Shown: positions 41,649 through 49,048 of the stretch, one piece after another
How positions within the stretch are numbered: the first letter of the stretch is position 1
How the letters are laid out: every line of letters begins with the position of its first letter
Origin: Syntrophomonas sp. DTU019
GTDB taxonomy: Bacteria; Bacillota; Syntrophomonadia; Syntrophomonadales; Syntrophomonadaceae
Reading direction: 5' to 3'
DNA: 64,000 nucleotides
Assembly (NCBI GenBank): GCA_913757435.1
Contig: CAJYDM010000001.1
Location: forward strand, 434,001 to 498,000
Notes under the pieces: generated by a model
Told to the model about the DNA's origin: nothing
Databases searched by the model: none
Seen by the model: only the letters and a program-made list of their open reading frames with translations
Position numbers and translations under genes: made by a program

Positions 41649-43064
41649 TCAGTTCTTCCCTTGATGGGAGATGTTTTGCCTGGCCTTCATGGTAAAGAAG
41701 GACCACAAACGTCGGGGGCTGTTGGTGCGAATTGTATTATACCGGCGTATTAACCGTTGATATGGCTCGTAATGCTTCCTCATCCAGGCGGCGCGTTCCT
41801 CAGCAGTAAGGGCGGAAAGATTCTGCTGATAATAGTACTCCCGGACTGCCTCCTTGCTCCAGGGTATAGCCTCGAATACGCCCGGTCGAAGGCGCTCGTA
41901 CAGACGGGTTCCGGGATGTATCTCCAATTGCGACCAGCTGAAAGAATATGGCTTCACCTTTTTCAGCCAATCCAGGCGCTGCTCCAGATCGGCCATGGTT
42001 TCGCCTTCAACCCCGGTCAGCATATAACAGTGAATGCCTAGCCCGGCCTCCCGGCAAATCTTAATAGCCCGTTCATTGACCTCCACTGTGCTGTCTTTGT
42101 GCATTAGATCCAACACAGCCTGTGAAGACGATTCGATTCCCACCTCTATGATCACGCAGCCAGCCTGTTGGAGCCGTTTTACCAAATCTGGTTCAATATT
42201 CTCTGCGCGCGCCTGAATGCCCCAAATTATTCGCTTGTGAAGGCCACGCTTTATAAATAGGTCGCAAATCTTCTCAGCCCGGGCCCGGTTGATCAGAAAG
42301 TCATTGTCATGAAAATAGATGCCTTCAATGCCATAATCCTTATATACCTGATAAGCCAGTTCAGCCACATATTCGGGGCTGTGAAAGCGCACCCCTTTGC
42401 CGTAGGTTAATGATTCCGAGCAGAATTCACACTTTTTAACACAGCCGCGCGAGGTCAAGAGTGAGACGGTGGAAACATAGCGGTGGCGAATAGTATCCAG
42501 GCTGCGGTTGAGATAGTAACTCAAGTCCAGACTTGAAAAAACCGGGAAAGGGAGTTGGTCCAGATCGCCAATCTGTTGGGGTGGGCTGCCAATAATAAAG
42601 CCATTCTCCCTGAACCATAGCCCGGGGATGTCCCTAGGATCGCGGCCCTCGATGAATTGCAGCAGGGAGTATTCCCCTTCCCCGGATATTACTGCGTCCA
42701 ACTGGGGTATTTTGCGGAGGGTTGCTTCGGGGAGGGCAGTCACATGATGACCCCCGGCCAGTATAGGACCATCGAAAATCTGGCGTACCATGCTGGCACA
42801 ATCCACCAGATCATAGACCAGTGGGGATACAGAATTAAAGGCTACCACATCCGGCTGGAATTCGCTGAAGGCCTGCAGCATGGCCCTATCTACTGCGGAT
42901 TTGTCCTGTCCCAGGCGGAATTGCGCCGCATAGCGGTCAACGGTTTTAACCTCATGCCCGGCTTGGAGCAGGGGTGCTGCCAGGTAGGAGAGGCTGAGAG
43001 GCATCCAGGTCGAAGGAGGCATTACTTTGAAACTGGCGTATGGATAGATGAGCAAAATCTTCAC
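41649..43064 (-). CDS. B12-binding-domain radical SAM enzyme
   Basis: 471 residues. The N-terminal 150 residues have a Rossmann-type B12-binding domain (IYPYASFKVMPPSTWMPLSL; GPILAGGHHVTALPE; ISGEGEYSLLQFIEG), lacking a clear DxHxxG cobalt-ligand motif. The radical SAM domain has SRGCVKKCEFC with Cys208, Cys212 and Cys215 for the [4Fe-4S] cluster, then the GIEGIYFHDNDFLIN and VEVGIESSSQAVLDLMHK blocks. Such enzymes methylate or rearrange unreactive carbons. In this operon a peptide or lipid substrate is possible but not shown. It follows DUF362 by nine bases. Confidence 0.9.
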   Translation of the reverse strand: MKILLIYPYASFKVMPPSTWMPLSLSYLAAPLLQAGHEVKTVDRYAAQFRLGQDKSAVDRAMLQAFSEFQPDVVAFNSVSPLVYDLVDCASMVRQIFDGPILAGGHHVTALPEATLRKIPQLDAVISGEGEYSLLQFIEGRDPRDIPGLWFRENGFIIGSPPQQIGDLDQLPFPVFSSLDLSYYLNRSLDTIRHRYVSTVSLLTSRGCVKKCEFCSESLTYGKGVRFHSPEYVAELAYQVYKDYGIEGIYFHDNDFLINRARAEKICDLFIKRGLHKRIIWGIQARAENIEPDLVKRLQQAGCVIIEVGIESSSQAVLDLMHKDSTVEVNERAIKICREAGLGIHCYMLTGVEGETMADLEQRLDWLKKVKPYSFSWSQLEIHPGTRLYERLRPGVFEAIPWSKEAVREYYYQQNLSALTAEERAAWMRKHYEPYQRLIRRYNTIRTNSPRRLWSFFTMKARQNISHQGKN

Positions 43065-43073
43065 TATTGACTC

Positions 43074-44003
43074 CTAATACTCATATAGCCGGTAGCACTG
43101 CCACTCAGCAGCAGGCCACACCATAGCCGCATGCTGTAGTTGCGGCATTTCCAGGGGATCGGAACGGAAGTTCTCCACACAGTGGTGCCGTTGCTTGATC
43201 TGCAACAGTTCTCGGTAGGCCTGCAGATCAACCGCCGCGGGATGATCTCCGGCCAGTATCACTCCGGCGGGAGCGGTGGTTCCGACTGCCGGGCCGCCGG
43301 TAATCATGGCCACGCGACCGTCAATTATGTTGAGGTCAGCCATTACCGCCAGATTCAGCTCAACAATTTTCTGCTGCAGGTGGTCCTGGTGCAAGTTGCG
43401 CCTTTCCAAAGGGTGCACGTTCCCTACAGCGGCCTTCATGGCCATGCTGAAATCAGCCCAACGGTGCGTCTTGAGGTTGGTCAGGCTGATGATTCGGTCC
43501 ACCTCATAAACAACCGCAGGTACAGTGACGGCCTTCAGAAACTGGCCTGGCACAGACACTTCTACCCATTCCATTTCATCGAAAAATATAGGCTCGGCCA
43601 GCCCGGTTACAACCCGATCCAGGCCGATTGCACGGGCGGTTTTTCTGGTGGGCAGGCTGCTCAAGGAGGCGCAGTCGCCGACTAATATATCGTTGACTCC
43701 GCTGCGGTGCAGAAATTTCAGAAATTCCTTCAGAAAAACCGGGCAGGTCGAGGCCGGATACGGGTCCGCGGTGTTGAGGTTAACCTTGACCAGAACGCGC
43801 TGCCCCGCAAACCACTCATTCCACAAATCCTGCCAGACCGGCCAGGCCTTTTCCCAGGGATCACCGTGTGCCGCAAGGCGCAGTACACAAGGAGGTCGGT
43901 CCGGAGCCACCTTTTGTCGCGGTTCTCCTCGACTCATGGTTCGTTTGTTTTTAAGTACTGCCGGAGCAAAAACTTTTTTAACCAAATTTCGAAATTTTCT
44001 CAT
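43074..44003 (-). CDS. DUF362 family protein
   Basis: 309 residues with the DUF362 pattern: RVLVKVNLNTADPYPASTCP (about 69-88), LVGDCASLSSLPTRKTARAIG (near 107-127), DRIISLTNLKTHRWADFSMAMKAAVGNVHP (near 165-195) and IDGRVAMITGGPAVGTTAPAG (near 224-244). No ferredoxin cysteine motif is present, unlike longer DUF362 proteins. Biochemical role unknown. The start overlaps the kinase stop by ATGA, so the two are tightly coupled. The basic N-terminus is not a signal peptide. Confidence 0.85.
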   Translation of the reverse strand: MRKFRNLVKKVFAPAVLKNKRTMSRGEPRQKVAPDRPPCVLRLAAHGDPWEKAWPVWQDLWNEWFAGQRVLVKVNLNTADPYPASTCPVFLKEFLKFLHRSGVNDILVGDCASLSSLPTRKTARAIGLDRVVTGLAEPIFFDEMEWVEVSVPGQFLKAVTVPAVVYEVDRIISLTNLKTHRWADFSMAMKAAVGNVHPLERRNLHQDHLQQKIVELNLAVMADLNIIDGRVAMITGGPAVGTTAPAGVILAGDHPAAVDLQAYRELLQIKQRHHCVENFRSDPLEMPQLQHAAMVWPAAEWQCYRLYEY

Positions 44004-45010
44004 CTCATCACGCCCTCGGCCAACTCTCTGACGATATCGGCAAATTGTGCCATGTCAGTTCCAAAATCCAGTTGATAACAGGGTACAGTAGAAAGAAAAT
44101 CCATGAGGAAGTTGAATCTCTTAGTAGCAGCCTCCCGGTTGTCCCAGGCTTTCATGGTTACGGGGAAAAACTCTCCTACCACCCGGGTGGGATTGATCGG
44201 TGTCAGGCTGCTGTAAGGTTGGCCGGAGCGGTTGATAACCAGGAATTGCTTTAATTCGGTATGGGAGCGCCATCCGTCTGGGGTGATAGTACCGCATCTG
44301 AAATAATGTTCATCGTCGACCGACCCGTATGCCTGGTCCATGGGCAGGCCGGGAAAGAAGCTCACCCGGGCTGTTTCTCTGACCTTGATTATATCTGATA
44401 TGCTGCAGCCCTTATAGCCGTCGTCCTGCTTTGAAACCAGTATACGCTCATCAGACAAAACTTTAAATCCATGCTGCAGCAAGGCGAAAATCGCCGTGGA
44501 TTTGCCGCGACCGCTGTTGCCGCTGATCATAATCCCCGTACCCTGATAATCTACACAGCCGGCATGAACCGCAAACTGGTCATAATACACCATCAGCTGG
44601 TTAACCAGATTATAGGTAAAGAGCATATCGGTGTATAAGGGCAGGATATCATGGCCAGCCAGTATTACCACCCGGGCCGAGGCCTCATTTGAGCTCACAT
44701 AAGAACGGGCATAGCCCTGGTAATCAGTCCACTGTCCGCTGTGATTGCGAAAAGAACGCACCGTTACCGGTCGGTTGAGCAAAAGAGTAAAGTCCGGGAT
44801 GTTTTGTGCCGTGTCGGGTAAAGGCATGATCCGGTCGATCTGTCCGGGATCTATAACACTCAATTGTAGGGAAAGGTGCGGGGCGCCAGCCTCGGCGGAG
44901 GCTATGTTCAGATAGCTGCCCAGTTCTCTGGCCAGGCCTGGGCTGTATTCAATACGGAGGGTATATCCTGACAGGTTGTACCATCTTACCAGTGATTCTT
45001 CTTGTTGCAT
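44000..45010 (-). CDS. HprK-like kinase of the RiPP operon
   Basis: 336 residues from ATG 45010, with AAGGAT upstream; an open frame begins 29 codons earlier inside the B2 gene. It has the P-loop GNSGRGKST (164-172) after QFAVHAGCVDYQGTGIMISG, and DERILVSKQDDG (about 184-195), as in HPr kinase-related proteins of lasso and other RiPP loci. In paeninodin biosynthesis such a kinase (PadeK) phosphorylates the precursor's C-terminal serine. Here the substrate is unproven, but two of the three facing mini-genes contain serine near their ends. Confidence 0.85.
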   Translation of the reverse strand: MQQEESLVRWYNLSGYTLRIEYSPGLARELGSYLNIASAEAGAPHLSLQLSVIDPGQIDRIMPLPDTAQNIPDFTLLLNRPVTVRSFRNHSGQWTDYQGYARSYVSSNEASARVVILAGHDILPLYTDMLFTYNLVNQLMVYYDQFAVHAGCVDYQGTGIMISGNSGRGKSTAIFALLQHGFKVLSDERILVSKQDDGYKGCSISDIIKVRETARVSFFPGLPMDQAYGSVDDEHYFRCGTITPDGWRSHTELKQFLVINRSGQPYSSLTPINPTRVVGEFFPVTMKAWDNREAATKRFNFLMDFLSTVPCYQLDFGTDMAQFADIVRELAEGVMR

Positions 45011-45014
45011 ATGA

Positions 45015-45464
45015 TTATCCTTCAAAAAAGGTCGTATATTGCTCCAGCGAACCTGGTTCTTCATGGTAGGGCTGTCCGTCCAACACCAGCCAGCCATGGC
45101 CCTGCAAATCAGAACCGTCTTTTTTTACCCCGATGACCACGCGTGTATTCAGGCCCTGTTTAGCGCACCAGTGATGCAAAACCAGGCTGCGTCTCAGGCA
45201 GGGTCGTGAACTTCGCCCTATCCTGGTCATCCAATAGGTTGCTCCCCGGTAAATCTTATCCATGGTGTTGAACTGACTGGATGTAGGGGCGGGCATATCT
45301 GCTCCAGTTGTTGGCAGATCTGGTTTTATGGCATGAATTTTATCCAATATCTGCGGAAGTGAGCGCATACGCAACAGGCATTCATAGTAAAACAGCAAAC
45401 CTCCAACCCACGCCAGGAGAAGCAAATCCTTTGGGAAATGAAAACCTTTATATCGACACACCAA
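45015..45464 (-). CDS. Lasso-peptide B2-type transglutaminase-fold protease
   Basis: 149 residues. The catalytic triad of the McjB C-terminal/B2 family is visible: Cys89 in RPCLRRSLVLHHWC, His123 in GHGWLVLDG, and Asp129. B2 proteins cut the leader from RiPP precursors, usually after the residue preceding core Gly1. It follows the PqqD-like gene after 33 bases and precedes the kinase by four. Start TTG 45464 or GTG 45461 cannot be separated. Confidence 0.9.
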   Translation of the reverse strand: MVCRYKGFHFPKDLLLLAWVGGLLFYYECLLRMRSLPQILDKIHAIKPDLPTTGADMPAPTSSQFNTMDKIYRGATYWMTRIGRSSRPCLRRSLVLHHWCAKQGLNTRVVIGVKKDGSDLQGHGWLVLDGQPYHEEPGSLEQYTTFFEG

Positions 45465-45497
45465 GGTCTGGTCCCCTTTAAAATATCTTGGAAGCGC

Positions 45498-45758
45498 CTA
45501 ACCCAGAAGCAACTGGTATTCAGTTAATGCCGCCACCAATTCTCTGATGTCTTGAGACAAAACCTCGCGCTCCACCTCATACTCCAGGAGCAACTGATCG
45601 ATTATCTCTTCCAGGGAAGTTTTCCCATCTACTTTATTCCAGAATGAACAGGCCACCCGGTTTAAACCGAAGTACCTGCCGGTTTCAGGGTTTAGCAAAA
45701 CGGTTTCGCCGTCTACCTCCCGCCAGATTACATCCTGGTTTTTGCTCACCACAACCAC
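45498..45758 (-). CDS. PqqD/RRE-type leader recognition protein (B1)
   Basis: RiPP recognition elements bind precursor leaders and hand them to the modifying enzymes. The 86-residue protein (from GTG 45758, ten bases after AAAGGAG) has DVIWREVDGETVLLNPETG, RYFGLNRVACSFWNKVDGKTSLEEIIDQLL and a final helix, the usual PqqD layout. An open frame starts 14 codons further upstream at ATG 45800, but without a ribosome site. In lasso loci B1 binds the YxxP leader motif; all three facing mini-genes have it. Confidence 0.88.
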   Translation of the reverse strand: MVVVSKNQDVIWREVDGETVLLNPETGRYFGLNRVACSFWNKVDGKTSLEEIIDQLLLEYEVEREVLSQDIRELVAALTEYQLLLG

Positions 45759-45800
45759 AGGGCTTCCACTCCTTTGTTGTCGGTTATTGCTAAAAAGCAT

Positions 45801-45829
45801 TTTACAAGAAACTGCAAAAATTATATCAT
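45801..45829 (+). promoter_or_regulatory. Promoter of the precursor mini-genes
   Basis: TTTACA, 17 bases, TATCAT, ending 56 bases before the first mini-gene. A minus-strand TATAAT (45820-45825) for the enzyme operon overlaps it, so the two promoters are back to back. Confidence 0.55.
45820..45825 (-). promoter_or_regulatory. -10 box of the RiPP enzyme operon
   Basis: A perfect TATAAT on the minus strand, about 62 bases before GTG 45758. No good -35 is seen at normal spacing (best is TACTAA), hinting at an activator or an extended element. Confidence 0.45.
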
Positions 45830-45884
45830 ATGCCTATAAATATTAGTATGGAAGCATTTTGATTATCTAGGAAAGGAGTATTAC

Positions 45885-45983
45885 ATGATCAAGAAAGAGT
45901 ATCAAACTCCCATGGTAATCTGTTACGAGAGTCTGAATTCGATTACTGCAGGTGATGTCGCTATTTCCGGTCAAATCGGTTAA
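45885..45983 (+). CDS. RiPP precursor mini-gene 1
   Basis: A 32-residue peptide, ATG 45885 six bases after AAAGGAG. The leader is MIKKEYQTPMVICYESLNS, then ITAG. It contains the YxxP motif (Y6-P9) used by B1-type recognition domains. If the B2 protease cuts after TA, as in lasso peptides (Thr at -2), the core is GDVAISGQIG. Residues 7-9 of that core are not Asp or Glu, so a canonical lasso ring cannot form. A gene this small was below normal ORF limits; its reality rests on the ribosome site and the two homologous copies. Confidence 0.75.
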   Translation: MIKKEYQTPMVICYESLNSITAGDVAISGQIG

Positions 45984-46040
45984 TTCACATTACTTTTCAA
46001 ACAAAGAGTAACAGTGAATAGCTGAGGGAGTATGTTAGTT

Positions 46041-46100
46041 ATGTACAAGCTAAGTTATGAGAAGCCTCAGTTGATCACTTTTGAAGCGTGCGTAAAATAA
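46041..46100 (+). CDS. RiPP precursor mini-gene 2 (truncated)
   Basis: A 19-residue peptide, MYKLSYEKPQLITFEACVK, from ATG 46041 ten bases after GAGGGAG (an ATG at 46032 is too close to that site). It keeps the YxxP-x-L/V-I-x-F/Y-E pattern of the other two leaders but stops before the ITAG cleavage site and has no core. It may be a decayed copy or a leader-only product. Confidence 0.55.
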   Translation: MYKLSYEKPQLITFEACVK

Positions 46101-46203
46101 CGGCCGCAAGTAGTTCGATTGATTAAATTTGATTTCACGTGAAACAGTACATAATCTACAGCAAAATGTTGATATAGTACAAGATTTTAAAGGAGGTATT
46201 ATC

Positions 46204-46287
46204 GTGAACAAACAGAATTATGAGACTCCGCAAGTAGTAGCTTATGAGGACATGCGTACAATCACAGCGGGAGGATCCTCAGATTAA
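46204..46287 (+). CDS. RiPP precursor mini-gene 3
   Basis: A 27-residue peptide from GTG 46204, seven bases after AAGGAGG. Leader MNKQNYETPQVVAYEDMRT is followed by ITAG and the short end GSSD. The YxxP motif and the YE-x4-ITAG spacing match mini-gene 1. Expected core after cutting is GGSSD, only five residues with two serines. The strong ribosome site argues that it is expressed. Confidence 0.7.
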   Translation: MNKQNYETPQVVAYEDMRTITAGGSSD

Positions 46288-46399
46288 TAATTTGTTGGGT
46301 TCCTTTCCGCCAGGCTAGATAGGCCAGGCTTATTGTAGCTAGCGGCAAACAGGGTGTCGCTGTTATAGCCGTGATCCAATATAACCATACCTGTGCCTA

Positions 46400-46430
46400 A
46401 AATGGGCTGCTTCACAACAGCCCGTTTTCA
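46400..46430 (+). terminator. Terminator after the mini-genes
   Basis: AAAATGGGCTG and CAGCCCGTTTT flank an eight-base loop, followed by CATTT. The A/T ends make it bidirectional, so it also fits the minus-strand flippase remnant. Confidence 0.75.
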
Positions 46431-46438
46431 TTTGGGAA

Positions 46439-46582
46439 CTACTTTGGGCGCAATTTCCCAGCCACTTTGTTATAGAGGATATCAAATTCCTCTACCCGCA
46501 GCATTTTTACTAACAGCCCATATATCAGTGCTCCACTTGCTGCACAGCCCAAGAGGATAACCAGATTCCACTCGCTCCATAA
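46439..46582 (-). pseudogene. C-terminal remnant of a polysaccharide flippase-like membrane protein
   Basis: Forty-seven codons plus stop, beginning right after the stop codon of the upstream glycosyltransferase and in the same frame. The peptide (WSEWNLVILLGCAASGALIY, then LLVKMLRVEEFDILYN, ending KLRPK) has a last transmembrane helix and basic tail typical of Wzx/MurJ-type exporters. It has no own start and the rest of the gene is absent, so the gene was lost by deletion or recombination. Confidence 0.55.
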
Positions 46583-47725
46583 TCAAGAAGAACCCTTAGC
46601 TCCCTTAAACATTTCGTACCTGTCCCGGACAAAGCTATTTATCTCCGCTTTGAAGCGTGCTTGACTGAAGCGACGTGCGTTACGGCGCAGAACTTCGCTA
46701 TTGAACTTATCCTCATATTGCAGGAAATCTTTAACTGCTTGTACTAAAGAGTCCACGCTCTGATCTAGGAAGAACACCCCGGTAGCCTGGTCCCAATTTC
46801 TCCCATTGGCGTCAATAACGGTCTCGGTGGCGCCTCCCTGCCCATAGGCGATCACCGGAGTACCAGCCGCCTGAGCTTCCACGGGCACAATTCCAAAATC
46901 CTCATGGGCAGCGAAAACCAGGGCTCGGGCACCGCTCATCAAGGCGACCAGTTCATCGGCATCTCGATAACCCAGAAATTCCACATTCGGCCCCGCCAGG
47001 TTCTGGCAGCAGGCTTTCTCCGGACCGTCTCCAACCACTAGCAGCGGCAGTCCTAAACGAGTAAATGCCGCCACCACCAAATCAGCCCGTTTATATCTTA
47101 CTAACCTGGATACAAACAAAAAATACTCCGCCTTCTTGCCGGGAACATTATACCGTTCCACATTTACAGGCGGATAGATCACCTCAGACTCACGGCGGTA
47201 TGACCTCCAAATGCGGGCTGCAGTATAGTGGGAATTGGCGATAAAAAAATCCACCCGCGGGGAGGCACCCACATCCCAGATCCGCAGATAATGCAGCACC
47301 GCTTTGGCCAGAGTTGCTTTTATTCCCCGTTGCAGATCATTCTCCCGCAGATATTGATGGGTCAGGTCCCAGGCATAGCGGACCGGGGTATGACAGTAGC
47401 AGATGTGTAACTGTTGGGAATTGGTTAAGACCCCTTTGGCTGCACAATGGCTGCTGGACAGGACCAGGTCGTAATCACTCAGGTCGAATTGCTCTATTGC
47501 ATAAGGAAACAGCGGCAGATAGGAGCGATACTTCTTGATCACCCCTGGTCTCTGCAGGAATGAAGCCTCTGTATGGGCAGGTTCGAACCCCAGTGTTTGC
47601 AGGCTGGAGGCTTTGTAGAGCAATGTATACAGGTGTGCCTGGGGGTACAATTGATGAAAGGCTTGTAGACATTTTTCAGCTCCCCCCAATTCAATTATCC
47701 AGTCGTGTATAAGGGCGATGTTCAT
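46583..47725 (-). CDS. GT4-family glycosyltransferase
   Basis: 380 residues, GT-B fold. N-terminal MNIALIHDWIIELGGAEKCL (1-20) and the acceptor-side HCAAKGVLTNSQQLHICYCHTPVRYAWD (about 93-120). The donor domain has FLFVSRLVRYKRADLVVAAF (near 206-225) and a GT4 glutamate cluster (FAAHEDFGIVPVEAQAAGTPVIAYGQGGATE, near 278-308). Adds a sugar to a growing surface glycan; donor and acceptor unknown. Overlaps the next glycosyltransferase by four bases. Confidence 0.92.
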   Translation of the reverse strand: MNIALIHDWIIELGGAEKCLQAFHQLYPQAHLYTLLYKASSLQTLGFEPAHTEASFLQRPGVIKKYRSYLPLFPYAIEQFDLSDYDLVLSSSHCAAKGVLTNSQQLHICYCHTPVRYAWDLTHQYLRENDLQRGIKATLAKAVLHYLRIWDVGASPRVDFFIANSHYTAARIWRSYRRESEVIYPPVNVERYNVPGKKAEYFLFVSRLVRYKRADLVVAAFTRLGLPLLVVGDGPEKACCQNLAGPNVEFLGYRDADELVALMSGARALVFAAHEDFGIVPVEAQAAGTPVIAYGQGGATETVIDANGRNWDQATGVFFLDQSVDSLVQAVKDFLQYEDKFNSEVLRRNARRFSQARFKAEINSFVRDRYEMFKGAKGSS

Positions 47726-48852
47726 GATCGCACTCCCTTGATAACTTCTTCATAAACCGCCATGGTCTGCTGTGCGGTCTTGTGCCAGGTGAACATCGCG
47801 GCCCGGGATAATCCCCGCTCCCTGAGGCTCTCCCGCAGAGTACTGTCGTTAAGCAACCGGGACGCTTGGTGGGCAATCTCCTCCGGCTGCCGAGGATCGA
47901 AATACAGGCCTGCATCCCCCACCACCTCAGGCAAAGAGGCAGATGCCGCCACTGTCACCGGGGTGCCGCAGGCCATGGCTTCCAATGGTGGCAGCCCGAA
48001 TCCCTCATACAACGAAGGAAAGACCAGCATCTCCGCCCCACAATACAGATGGTGCAGATCCTGGTCCGAACAACCCTGCCATTCTTTGACCAGTTTCAAT
48101 CCCAAGCGGTGTATGCTTTTATCTACCTCGTCAGGCACGGACAAGCGTTTGCCAGCTATAACCAGTTGCAGGTCGGGGAATTCACTCTGAAGCCGGGCAA
48201 AGGCATGGAGCAGCCGTACCAGGTTTTTGTGCGCGGCGCGATTACCCACGAACAACAGGTAGCGCTGCAACCTATGGCGAGATTTGAAAGCCTCCACCTG
48301 CTCCCGGGGCAGGGGCTTAAAATCAGAAGAGACTCCCTGTGACACTACCCGGATCTTATCCTGCCAGGAATCTGCAGGAAGATACTGAATGAGATCCTGA
48401 GCTGTGGCCTTTGAAATCACGATCACCCGAGCAGCCTTTTTAACCGCATTGTTGAGGACCAGTCGGCCGGCCACGACCTGGAGGTGATTACGCGGAGTCG
48501 TTCGCAAAAAAGGAATGAGATCATGAATGGTCACCACACTGTTGGCGGGCAGACTCCAGGGAGCGTTGAAATGAGGTATATGCACCAGGTCAGCCGACAC
48601 CTTCTGGTTGATGAGCTTGCGTCCCTGCAGCTGTTCGGCCAGACTATAGACTGGGGCACTATAGACCACACTGCTGATCCGACTCTGCAGAGCGGGCTCA
48701 AGGCAAGCACTGAAGGCCTGGTTAGACTGCGGTAGTCCGGCCAGGATCACCTGCAAGTGCGGATACTCATCTAGCATGTTACGGACCAGCATCTGTATGT
48801 ACCGGCCTATGCCGGATTTTTGTATCATACGGCTATCAATTAAAATCCGCAT
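47722..48852 (-). CDS. GT4-family glycosyltransferase
   Basis: 376 residues from ATG 48852 (MRILIDSRMIQKSGIGRYIQ), the usual GT4 N-terminus; an upstream in-frame TTG adds eleven unlikely residues. The donor site includes LLFVGNRAAHKNLVRLLHAF, and the EX7E motif lies in FPSLYEGFGLPPLEAMACGTPVTVAAS. Stop overlaps the following glycosyltransferase start. With that gene, the polymerase-like gene and the flippase remnant it forms a partial exopolysaccharide cluster. Confidence 0.93.
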   Translation of the reverse strand: MRILIDSRMIQKSGIGRYIQMLVRNMLDEYPHLQVILAGLPQSNQAFSACLEPALQSRISSVVYSAPVYSLAEQLQGRKLINQKVSADLVHIPHFNAPWSLPANSVVTIHDLIPFLRTTPRNHLQVVAGRLVLNNAVKKAARVIVISKATAQDLIQYLPADSWQDKIRVVSQGVSSDFKPLPREQVEAFKSRHRLQRYLLFVGNRAAHKNLVRLLHAFARLQSEFPDLQLVIAGKRLSVPDEVDKSIHRLGLKLVKEWQGCSDQDLHHLYCGAEMLVFPSLYEGFGLPPLEAMACGTPVTVAASASLPEVVGDAGLYFDPRQPEEIAHQASRLLNDSTLRESLRERGLSRAAMFTWHKTAQQTMAVYEEVIKGVRS

Positions 48853-49048
48853 GGCGAATAATCTACTCCCGACTATTTTATCCAATCCACCCGGACCTGA
48901 AGCAGGTTAGCTGCTGAAACGATTCGGACCTGCTTGAGTTTGACTGCACGACCAGACATCCTGCGGTTGGATTATAGGTCAGCAGTTACAGAACGCATGA
49001 ACCGCTGTTCAGTATTTAACCAATAGGGTCCTCAAGCCGGTTCATACC

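Noticed and set aside
45885-46287. Calling the mini-genes true lasso peptide precursors
   Set aside because: No Asp or Glu at core positions 7-9, cores of ten or fewer residues, and no cyclase gene in the window.
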